NCBI GenBank assembly: GCA_027574665.1
Contig: CM050648.1
Span: 136,524,175-136,588,174, forward strand
Direction of reading: 5' to 3'
DNA: 64,000 nt
DNA from: Rhynochetos jubatus
Taxonomy: Eukaryota > Chordata > Aves > Eurypygiformes > Rhynochetidae
Position 1 is the stretch's first letter, and the number at the start of each line of letters is the position of its first letter. Under the pieces are notes generated by a model that worked only from the letters and a program-made list of their open reading frames with translations, did not search any database and was not told where the DNA came from. Below are positions 11,679 through 21,221 of this stretch, in pieces. A program made the position numbers and the translations under genes.

Positions 11679-14431
11679 GTACAGTTCAGTTTTCTTACCA
11701 CTGTACAAATGAAAGTATTTACTTATTAGCTGCTTTGTGTAGAAGCTGACAGTGTCTAATTTTCTTTATTTGTGCTTTGTGTAGTTGTCATACAAGGAAA
11801 GAAGAATTGTCTTCAGAATTATTCTTAGATCAAGTACAGACAAATAAGTTGTTATGGATGGAGCTAGGAAAATCTAAGACTTCACTATCCCCTGATAATG
11901 TACTATGTGAATGTTTCTAGTCTTTGATTTGAGGTTGGCTGTGTTAGCTCCTTCAGTGCTGGTGTAAATCAACCTGAGTGCATGGAGATGGAGTAGAAGC
12001 ACTTGGGTCCCCGAGCGGCTGACTCTCTTGTGAGGCCAACCGCGAGCAGGTGGCGGATGCTGCCATCAAGGCATTTTTGTAGAAAGCCTGCCTTGCATGG
12101 GAGGAGGCTGTCAGACTGGCGCAGGCCACGGCACTGTGACAGACATCCCCAGAACTTACGGAGCGTGCGTGGCCTGGCTGTGTGTGCGGTGGCGGGCATC
12201 CTTGTGGGAGCTCTTCTGGACAGGGAACGTACTAGTAGGTGAAACGAAGCTGACAACCTGCATAGGCGGTTCAGATTTTATTTGATTTTCTGGTACCCGA
12301 GCTTGGGCCTGATTGAAGATGCCCTGAGAGAGAGCAGGTATCCAGGAGGGGGATGACTTCTTTCTTGTTCACTGTGTTTCTCTTAATGACGTGGTCAAAT
12401 ATGCAGGGGTGGTGATGTACCACTAGCCCAGGACCCTTACCGTAAAGAACCTCCCTGTCCCAGCCCTACAGAGAAGGTTTTTCCAGCTCTGAGACATGTC
12501 AGTTACTGTATGACTTGCAGAGTAATACTGGGATTTCTCAGAGTATCTCAAGTCTCTCATCTGTTTCCTCTTTTGGGGATCATTGGAGGGGGAATCTTCC
12601 CTTTTCTTTTTTTAGTACTTTCAGTGTTAGTGCAACAGTTCAGGTTTCCTCAGATAGTGACTCCATAATACTGAGGTCACGAACTAAAGCTGCTTACTCC
12701 ACATCTTCCCTGTTCCTGGAAATCCCTCCCATTTCATCCTTTACTTTTACATGGCTTGAGATAGTTTGGCCTTTTCTTTTTTACACTGTGAAATTTGAGG
12801 AAGGGAACCTTATTTGTATTAAGGGGTTCGTAAGACTGAAGTGTGCTGGATAGCACTGGCAATATCTAAATAAGCAGAGAAGCACTGCTAAATCCTTGCA
12901 TTTTAATTCTGGTTTTCTTGAATTGATTGAATTCTACAGAGAGATGTGTGTGGCCAGGAAAGCAAGAGTTTCCAAGATAGGATAGACATTCAAATTTTCA
13001 GAGCCTGTGCAGTATCACTGGGGCCTAGAGGCATTTGGACCTGTCAAAACCCGTTGTGCTGGAGCTCTGGCTTCTTGTCCACAACACGAGAGCTTCCCAT
13101 TCTTTGAACTGTGTAAAACGATCATTTGAAACGGCGTTCATGTTTTCTTTGTGTTGAGGCTGCTGGGATATTTGCACTGCAGGCATTGCGTGTTGGACAA
13201 CCTACAGCCTGAGCCTGTTGTGAGGCATTACTGCTTGATCCTGCGAGGTTCTGTGTGTAGATGAAATGTGAATAAATCTGAAATGTCTATCCCTGTTGAA
13301 TAACTTGCCCGGCTCAGTTATCAAAGTGTCCACTTCTCAAGTGGAGTGCAGAGCCTACCTCCCTCGTTCATAGGTAAACCTTCAGGAGGCAGAGCATCAC
13401 ACTTACGTGGGGCTTTGCTCAGCCTCACGTGGGTTTGAGGGCGAGTGTTTGGATATTCACTCATAAGCGAATGCCGCAAACTGTGTAGAAGCTACATGTA
13501 GCTGCAGATTAGGGGGGAAACAATAGTGCTAAGTGAAGCCAATGGGTTTAAAGCTGGCAGTGATCTAGTAGAGGATCTCACATGCATGGCCTCCCCGCTC
13601 TGCTTTTTCTCTCCCTGTCACCCTCCTGATCTGTGTTCTTGGCCAAGCTCCAGCCACTGGGTAATAAATCTTGGGTATGAGCTGCTTGTTGAAAATAACT
13701 TCTGGAAGAAATGGCTTTGGTATTAGAGAATCAGATGTCCCCTGTAGTGTCTGCTGTATAATGTCCTAGCTAATCTGCCTGTTAGAGGTGTGTGCCTAAT
13801 TCTTGGTTCTAGACAAAAGGCATAAAAATTAACTATTGGTGTGCGAAATATTCCCTTTTCCAAAAAAGACTTTGTGGGCAAAACGGCATCAGTTTAGTGG
13901 AACAGGTGATATATCAGTGCTGTGCACGAAAACTTGGCTTCCAAGAAATTGTGTAACAATCTAAGAATTATTTTGTAGGCACCTTGCTCCATTATTCTCA
14001 TCCTTTAAATAAATTTGGTTTATTCCTTCTCCTGTCTGACATGCAGAAAAACAAGCCTCTGTAAACTCTTCTGGCTGTGTTCTTCCCATGTCTCCAAACT
14101 CCACCTGTTTCCTTCTGGTGGTCAGTTAAACCTGTGTTTGAAAATGACCAGAATACTTAATTGCTGGAAAATTGGGCACCTATCTCCCAAAATGAGATTG
14201 GGCAGGGAAGACAAGTATCTCTGAACACTGAAAGCTGCCTAGAAGAAAGGAGAGATCTGTATAAGACAGTGTTTGTATGACACGCTGCTTAAAGCAAAAA
14301 GTGTCTTCCTTCTTGCAAGCTACCTTTTTGCTTTGCCAGCCTTTGAGTGTGGCTAGAATTTGTAGAATGGTTTGGGTTGGAAGGAACCTTTAAAGATCAT
14401 CTAGTTTTATAAAATGACTGTTCTTTGCCAG
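11679..14431 (+). other. RCOR1: RCOR1 intron 7
   Basis: A 2,753-base GT-AG intron. It holds a mildly CpG-enriched stretch near 12,010-12,230 and, at its 3' end, a CR1 fragment (14,355-14,408) almost touching the exon 8 acceptor. Nothing else was recognised. Confidence 0.85.
14355..14408 (-). mobile_element. CR1 LINE 3' tip beside the exon 8 acceptor
   Basis: The plus strand carries TAGAATGGTTTGGGTTGGAA followed by GGAACCTTTAAAGATCATCT, the reversed 3' end of a CR1 element, starting near its terminal ATTCTATG-type repeats. It is about 54 bases long and antisense to RCOR1. It ends 23 bases before the first base of exon 8, so the branch-point zone of this splice site is at least partly CR1-derived. 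Confidence 0.85.
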
Positions 14432-14626
14432 GTGCCACTCAGTGAGATGGCTCCTCCGGCCAAGAAGGAGAAGCACAGTACACAGGCCAAGAACAGAGCG
14501 AAGAGGAAACCTCCCAAAGGAATGTTCCTTTCCCAAGAAGATGTGGAGGCTGTTTCCGCCAACGCGACAGCTGCTACTACAGTACTTAGACAGCTGGACA
14601 TGGAATTAGTCTCAATCAAACGACAG
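14432..14626 (+). CDS. RCOR1: RCOR1 exon 8 (LSD1-binding linker)
   Basis: A 195-base exon of 65 codons. It opens with a variable stretch, [18 protein letters not shown], then a basic cluster [20 protein letters not shown] and the helix [20 protein letters not shown] up to LVSIKRQ. In known LSD1-CoREST structures this region binds the LSD1 amine-oxidase and tower domains and is needed for activity on nucleosomes. The human SUMO-acceptor context VKKE is AKKE here (14,459-14,470). The donor is CAG|GTACGG. The acceptor TTCTTTGCCAG has a short pyrimidine tract next to a CR1 fragment. Confidence 0.98.
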
Positions 14627-15531
14627 GTACGGATGGGATAGTTCACGAATAACTGTAGGCGGTAGCGCCTGTCGCAGGCTGCAGAGTTCGCAGGAATTTG
14701 TAGCTCGACGGTGGTGATGCATATCGTTACGTGGCCTAATTGAGGGGCTGCTAGCCTTGTGCTACAAACTGGTGCCGCCCTGTGATTTACATCTCTTGCG
14801 CTTTAGTTCTGTGGGCCAGCCTACTTCATACTAAACTGAAGCAAGAAAAGGTCCATAGCACTGGCCTGAAGGAACATCTGTTGACGCTTAGTGTTTCTTG
14901 CAGTTCAGGGTTCCTTGTGTTCTAAGGGTGAACTTCCCTCAGATGACTGGCTTCAGCAGTATCTGATTCCCATCTGCAGCACCTGATTTTCTTTGCCTTT
15001 TCCTATGGTACTTTTGAATGGGGCATTTAAACAAATGTTTTTCAAGTATCTGTTAGTAAAGACAGATTTACTACATGAGTTTGTTTCCTGGATCTGAACA
15101 TTTTCACTGGTTTTAAAGCAGAGATCTGGCTGAAGCTCTTTATTAAACTTAATAGAATTGGTATTTTGGCCTGGAGCCTTTTTCTTGGCACTCTGGGAGA
15201 AGCAGAGCTCTCTAGCAGTCTTTGATTCATTACTTGCTGTGAACAGGGCCTTTCTTCTTATGCTGGGCTCTATACAGGCTGGAAGTTGGGGCAGTTCTTG
15301 CTCCAAATAACTTGCAGACAGGATAGAATGAGTTAAATGGGATCTCCTGATGTGCTGGCTGCTCCTGCATCCCCTTATTTCAACATAACAAAATTCCTTT
15401 TTGGAAGAGGGAGGTTGTGAGGGGAAACTGGAATGCTGAGCTTGCAGGGTTCCTGCCGGGGCTGCTGGAAGAAGGCTTGTCCAAAGAATATTTTTTAAAT
15501 CCTTGTTAATGGGATGAAACTCTCTTTTCAG
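14627..15531 (+). other. RCOR1: RCOR1 intron 8
   Basis: A 905-base GT-AG intron ending CTCTCTTTTCAG. On the minus strand a 213-codon open frame (14,953-15,594) crosses most of it and continues through exon 9. That frame resembles no protein I know and is probably chance. No other element was recognised. Confidence 0.85.
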
Positions 15532-15609
15532 ATTCAGAACATCAAACAGACAAACAGTGCGCTCAAAGAAAAACTTGAAGGTGGCATAGAACAATACAGA
15601 CTTCCAGAG
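15532..15609 (+). CDS. RCOR1: RCOR1 exon 9 (coiled coil with LSD1 tower)
   Basis: A 78-base exon of 26 codons: [20 protein letters not shown] then QYRLPE. The heptad-like spacing of Ile, Leu and polar residues continues the long helix of exon 8, which packs against the antiparallel LSD1 tower helices. The donor is GAG|GTAGGA. Human RCOR1 has KLDGGIEPYRLPE, so only conservative changes are seen. Confidence 0.97.
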
Positions 15610-16287
15610 GTAGGATCATTTTCTGACCCTTGTTTATTGTGGAGATAAATGCTAATACCAGGACTGTTTGTGTTGCCAGTAAATTCCGACCTACTAGTTG
15701 TCAGTGTGAATCGAGACCGTTACCCTATTCACCATTGTGTAATGGAAAAGGGAGGTGAATGAGAAGAAAGAGCAGTGTTTAACATGTAAAAGTGGTTTGG
15801 AAGCACCAAGTAGGGGTATCCCAGATATACTGTGTTCTGTCAGTGTTGTATCCATATGCCCGTATGAGAGAGTAGTTGCTTTGCTCTAATACTGTGAAAT
15901 GTAGGAGAGGAGGTTAATGGCCCACCTTTCTCTTGGTGCTTTTGCTGTTTTCCTTCCAACTCTGGCACCTCATGCTGGCAGTAATTTGACCAACGTTACA
16001 GACGGTGTCTGTGATAAAAGCAGGTCGGTCCTTTGGAGAAGTGTGGCTCTTGGTTATCTGCTCAGACCATTCCCTGTCTTGATTACTCTGACTTACAGGC
16101 GCAGCATATGTCACAGTTAACTGAATGGATGCCACACGCAATTCTCTGTTGAAAACATTGCTGCTGCTACAAGGAATGATTTAGTTTGACTAGCAGTTAA
16201 TTCCTCGTGTTTTTTGCAAAGATTTAATGAGCTCAGATGCAAGTTCTTGCTTATGTAAATGAGGCTACCTACTTCTTTTGGGTCTAG
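15610..16287 (+). other. RCOR1: RCOR1 intron 9
   Basis: A 678-base GT-AG intron ending TTTTGGGTCTAG, a rather weak pyrimidine tract for an acceptor. No repeat, exon or RNA gene was recognised. Confidence 0.85.
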
Positions 16288-16345
16288 GTCGCACAGAAAT
16301 TTAATGCACGCTGGACCACTGATGAACAACTTCTTGCTGTACAAG
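16288..16345 (+). CDS. RCOR1: RCOR1 exon 10 (SANT2 start)
   Basis: A 58-base exon with 19 codons plus the first base of an Ala codon: VAQKFNARWTTDEQLLAVQ. It begins SANT2, the C-terminal Myb-like domain of CoREST1 that contacts nucleosomal DNA and positions LSD1. The Trp of ARWTTDEQ is the first SANT core tryptophan. The donor is CAAG|GTATGG. Compared with human VIQKCNARWTTEEQ, the second residue and the Cys differ. Confidence 0.97.
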
Positions 16346-16874
16346 GTATGGTACTACAAGTCCATTTGTACTTCAGTTAGTGATAATCAAAACTCTGCTG
16401 TGTTTCAGAGCTGTTTCCCTTCAGTGACCAGTGAAGGATTTGGACATTGCTGTGTATTAATACACAGAGAATGGCATTGAAAAAGGAAAAAAATATTCCC
16501 CTTTCCCCTCCCTGGGCAGTATAAGTTGCACCATATGAGTGTTTGCAGATAATCTTTGCTTGTGCAAGCTTTCAGAAAGTGAAACTCCACTGGAGTCACT
16601 GCTGTGTTCTTTGCCTGCATAACATCTCAAGTAGTACAGACAGATTTATCTGGCTTTGCCCATCTTTACTACACCTCTATTCTCTTCTCTAGTCTTAAGT
16701 GTGTCTCTTGCCCAGTTTAAAGTTTTTACACCCATGCCCTCCTTCCCCCTTGGATTAATCGGAGAGGCTAGAAACCTTGACAGCAGTTTAGCTTCAGTTC
16801 CTTACGCTGCAGCTTGAGCCCGATTTGTGGTCTTTGTGGAAATAACACGCTGCTTTTCTTTTTGTTGCTTTTAG
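16346..16874 (+). other. RCOR1: RCOR1 intron 10
   Basis: A 529-base GT-AG intron, the shortest in the window, ending CTTTTTGTTGCTTTTAG. Nothing else was recognised. Confidence 0.85.
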
Positions 16875-17104
16875 CTATCAGGAAATACGGACGAGACTTT
16901 CAGGCGATCTCTGATGTGATTGGAAACAAATCTGTGGTGCAGGTGAAGAACTTTTTTGTAAATTATCGGCGGCGTTTCAACATCGATGAAGTTTTACAGG
17001 AGTGGGAGGCGGAGCATGGCAAAGAGGAGACAAACGGAACCACCAGCCAGAAGCCCGTAAAATCCCCCGATAATTCCACTAAAATGTCCGAAGAGGAAGA
17101 TGAG
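16875..17104 (+). CDS. RCOR1: RCOR1 exon 11 (SANT2 and acidic tail)
   Basis: A 230-base exon. Two bases complete the split Ala codon, then 76 codons follow. It carries the body of SANT2 ([20 protein letters not shown] and [20 protein letters not shown]), then the [11 protein letters not shown] stretch and a low-complexity acidic tail ending MSEEEDE. The [11 protein letters not shown] recognition helix and YRRRF basic patch match the DNA-contacting face known from human CoREST1. The donor is GAG|GTAAAT. The tail differs from human at a few positions, for example TSQKP for SNQKP. Confidence 0.98.
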
Positions 17105-19625
17105 GTAAATCCAATTTAAGAGTCACCTAAAATTCCCAATCTGAGCTCAGTTCAGATAGATATGTCTATATATACTCTTTGAAAAAGCCATTTTTGACAA
17201 TCTTCAGTCGGAGCGTATTTCACTTCCTCTGGGTATACAGATTCCAGTACTGATTTTGGGAATTGGGAATTCCAGACACATATGAAAGTGGAGAGAGAAC
17301 TGTGATTTTGCAGCCCTCTGACAGTACCTGTATCTCATCAGCACGTGGACATTTTAATCCCTCTTGCTGCCAAAACCCCATACCTCTTTGTGTCACTTGG
17401 ATGTTTTCCCTGCACTCAGTTCTCCAAGCTGTTCTAGGTTTGGCTTTGTGGGACTATACAGTCTTCTGAGGCAAAGCTTGCTCTTTCATTTCTGACGATG
17501 GAATGGTTTCACTTGGGGAAAGGAAGAAAGCTATAAACAGGACGAGAGTGTGAAACTCTTCACCCTGGAATTACCTAGAGACAAAGTTTCCTTGATTTTA
17601 CAGCGGCTTCTGTGAAGACAAATTGTACAAACAGCCTCTCCTTGATGGAGCTTCACGGAGATAACACTTCTCCAAAGACAATGTGTGTTTAAAGTTAACT
17701 AAGAGACTGTAAAGCGTTTAAATATGAAAGTTAGTTACAAAAAAATGTAATATTAACACAATTTTGCAAAAGAAAACCCCGCTAGAGGTTTGCATGTTGC
17801 AAATGTCTGATCTAGGGCTCCCTTTGGCCTAATTTTATAAGACAGTTTGGCACAAAAGCCCTATCTTCTAAATGCAAGCACAGTCAACAGCGTAAGGCAA
17901 ATTTTGGTCTCCCATGGACTAAAGACTTGTCGGTGTACTGTATGTTTTTGTTGTCCCGATTATGGCTGGCTCACTTGTACGTGTTGTCATTCAGAGAGCA
18001 GAACTTCAGTGCTGAACACGTTATTAGGATTTGCGAAGCAAAGATGCTTATGGTTGGGGACTAGGTCCGAAGGTATGGCAGATGAACAAAAACCCTTCTG
18101 AGAAGGGTGTGGGTGACATTGTCTTATTCTTCCAGAACTGAGCAGTGGAGCAAAGCAGCAATGTACTAGTACATAGCTACCTGTTGGAAGGACAGGCGGC
18201 TCGTATCGCTGTCCCTTCCTGTGACCAGTAGAGTTGTATCTGTTGGCAGTGCAGAGCTTTTCTCTGAGCATCTTCCTGGCTTCAAATACACCCTTCCTCC
18301 TGAAAGTTGCAGTCAAAAAAGGGGAGTAGGAAGATGTGTTGGGTTCCATCAGTGTGCTGACGTGGCCAAGTGTGTGGATATCGGAGCAGTGAGGATCCCA
18401 GATGAGTTAACAGAGGAGGGAGTGGAGGTATGACAGCAGGGTCTGATGAAGTGGCTGCTGGAGCAGCAGTCGTGATCCCCACACTGGCGACGGAAAGTGC
18501 CCAGGCTGGAGCTGAGCGAGCGCCGAGTGGTGGAAAGGGGACCAAAACGCCAACAGGCTGGTGGGAATGGTGGGAATAGCGGTAAAGCCCAGAGAAAAGG
18601 CAGGTATTGCGAGAGTCAGGCCGTTGGCTGTGCCCTGCAGTACAGTAAGGGCTTGCGCGGGGCAGGAGCCAGGCAGGGTGGCAGGGAGCTGCTGGTCGGG
18701 ACATGCCACGTATGCCTTCCGCGAGCACCGTGCGGCTTGTGGTTCTTGATGAAGCCTGTTCTGGACAGTAGGAACTAATGTGTCATGGCTGGGAGGAGGA
18801 AGGTGCTGGCACTGTGGCGGGGATTTTTACTACCAGGTCTGCAGCTCTTTATAAGAATGCACAAGGATGGGACACAGGGGTGTCACAGTGAGCATCTAAT
18901 GGCCACCCCGTGCTCTGCGCACGTCGGGCGTTGCGTCTCAGGCTGGCTGCCCGTGCTGTGCCCCTGCCTTCAGAGGGAACGGAAACACAGGGCTGACTGG
19001 GTGCCTGCCCGAGTGGTTCTGGGGCGCAGTGAACTGTCGTTGGGATTGTCACTGAAGGGATCTGTGTGGGCTAGGAAGGGGGTTCCTGCTCCCTCCCGAG
19101 CCGCCCAGCCCAATGCAGCCGGTGCCTGCTCTCGAGTGCACTTGCATGGGCAGCTGAACTCGGTCAGCCAAAGCCAGGAGAAGACATTGCTGGCCTAGCA
19201 CTGCAGTCCCTTGGGTGCTTTCTGCCCTGGCATGCCTTGGCTACCTGGCTGCCAGCCTAGTAAAAGCTTTGTCAGCCCTCTGACTGCTCTGGGCTTTCCC
19301 CTTCAGTGTGTTTTCAGAGCAAGCGGCCACAGTTCCCCTTTTTGTTTGTTTTTTTGGCCTTTTTCAAAGAGGGGAGGCGAGATTGCTGATTCTGAAGCAG
19401 CCTCAACTCCAGTCTTAATTCTTGTGTGTTTACACTTCCCAAGAAATCCTGGCATGGCTCAGAATAGGGGAAGCTGCTGCCATTCCTCCCCTGTGCCAGG
19501 GTTGTCAGTCTTGTCACTTTCAGTACTGTGGATTTGGGGTGAAATTTGGAGATGCAAGAAACCCTGTATGTATTCATTTTTAAACTAAACGTCTCCTTTT
19601 TCTCCCCCTTCCCCCTTCCCTCCAG
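17105..19625 (+). other. RCOR1: RCOR1 intron 11
   Basis: A 2,521-base GT-AG intron. Its 3' end has a long pyrimidine tract (about 19,589-19,623), almost uninterrupted C and T before TCCAG, which makes a strong acceptor. GC content is higher from about 18,430 to 19,200, giving several chance open frames. No repeat or exon was recognised. Confidence 0.85.
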
Positions 19626-19655
19626 GCTACTTCTGTTCTTGATGTCAGATATTGA
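19626..19655 (+). CDS. RCOR1: RCOR1 exon 12, coding end
   Basis: The terminal coding segment reads ATSVLDVRY and stops at TGA 19,653-19,655. The mammalian protein ends APVLDVRYASAS. In the same frame the bases after this TGA read Ser-Ala-Ser and then a second TGA (19,665-19,667). The window therefore appears to have acquired a stop four residues before the ancestral end. Loss of this short tail should leave LSD1 and DNA binding intact, since both lie upstream; that is an inference. Confidence 0.93.
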   Translation, partial: ATSVLDVRY

Positions 19656-19783
19656 TCTGCGTCGTGAGAAGGTGCTGTAGCCTAGAACAATTTGTGTTGA
19701 CTGCTGTGTTATCCAGGATATCAGGCATTAGGAAACATCAAGACAGCCACCTGCATCATATCTGTGGACAAGCAGCTATTACC

Positions 19784-19800
19784 AAAAAAAAAAAAAAAAA
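19784..19800 (+). repeat. A17 homopolymer in the 3' UTR
   Basis: Seventeen consecutive A residues about 130 bases after the stop codon. In the transcript this would be an internal oligo(dT) priming site and may create a false polyadenylation call in cDNA data. Confidence 0.95.
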
Positions 19801-21221
19801 GCAAATGCTTCCAGTCCTGTGTGCGTCTGCCTTAATCTTCCCCTCGTTCCCCCATCCTGCCTCCACTTTCTTTCAAAAGCACCCAGGTAGCTCAGCTCTG
19901 CATTTCATCAACATCCTGCTTAAGCATGGGGATTTCTAGAACCAGTAACACCTGTCTAAATTTTGACCAACCTGCAAAATGAGGAGCTCCTTAGCAGCTC
20001 CACAGTATCTCCACACATTAGGAATTCTTATCATACTTGGTCCGTAGGGTATAAGTACTTATTGCTGCATGGCCTTGTGGTCTCTGCTTCCTGTGTATTC
20101 TTACGATGACACTATTATTAGCGAGCTTTCTATAAAGGAGAAGCCTGTGCACATGCCAGTAGTGTCAGGGTTGTCCTGAAATGACAGGGCATGTTAACGA
20201 GCAATCTTGAGTAATGCAAAGTGATAGGAAACGTTATTGCTAAGGTTTGGTCGGTCCAAGGTTGCATACGTAACCCATCACACTCCTGGCCTGTGCAATT
20301 CTTTCCGCTCTGTGTGTTCTTGCTTTATAGAAAGCTCCCTAACTGAACATTTTATTCCTGTATATTTTAATGGCTTTTATTTAGTGCAAAAGGGAATACG
20401 TAACCTGAAACTGGTCGATACGCTATTTAACCCCTGACATTCAGCATTTGCATCGTAACTTGTTAAATGAGCGCTACACAACTTTTTGTCCTGATCCTCT
20501 GCGGGATTAAGTCAAAACAACTTTCCCTGGTGCCTCTCCTTTTGGAATATGTGCCTTTTTACATTTGGCTACCATAGGTCACTTTCTGTCCCAGTGTCTC
20601 ACTCCTCTTCAGAGCGCTGTTTGCCAAAGACATCAAACTACTTCTCCCACTGGTAGTCTGGACGAGGGTTGGCGCACAGACTTCAACCTTCACGTAGTTT
20701 GTGGTCAATTGGAAGTTTAACGGAGAAGACCAGGTTAATTTCATTGGCCGTTTTAACCCTTCTGAAGCACACACGGCTCTCATGCTCTCAACCAAAATAT
20801 GCAATTTAAAATCTAAGAGGTGCTTTTCCAGATACTTGGTGCATGCAGCTTTCAAACCCCCAGCCCTCTGCTCAGATGGCCTGTGCTGTCACCTGTCGAG
20901 CTGGCTTGAACTGGAGCCGTTCCTCAAGTCCTGCTCCAGGACTCTGCACCTTGACCAAGGTGGTTGCTGACAGCCCAGCCCGCAGTGTTCAGGCAAGCCA
21001 GAAGCAGCTGTATTACTACTTGTCCAGCGGAAAGCTGCAAAATAACACTAGGCACAAAGCATTTTCAACGGTTAACTTAATGCTGTGGCAAGAAACCGCC
21101 AGGTGTCTTTGCAAGTGGTAAAAAGGGCCGCCTTTGCCTCCCTTCCTCTACAGAGGTTTCAGGCCAAGACAGCACACAGCCATGTACAGCACCAGCCGTT
21201 AACCTGAAATGAGCTAACGCA

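Noticed and set aside
14953-15594. 213-codon minus-strand frame across intron 8 and exon 9
   Set aside because: It is antisense to a conserved exon, has no recognisable motif and no promoter. A chance frame is the simpler explanation.
1221-19655. Assignment of the gene to RCOR3 or RCOR2 instead of RCOR1
   Set aside because: The [12 protein letters not shown] stretch, the NGNNP linker, the [10 protein letters not shown] helix and the DVRY ending fit RCOR1. RCOR3-specific residues are absent.
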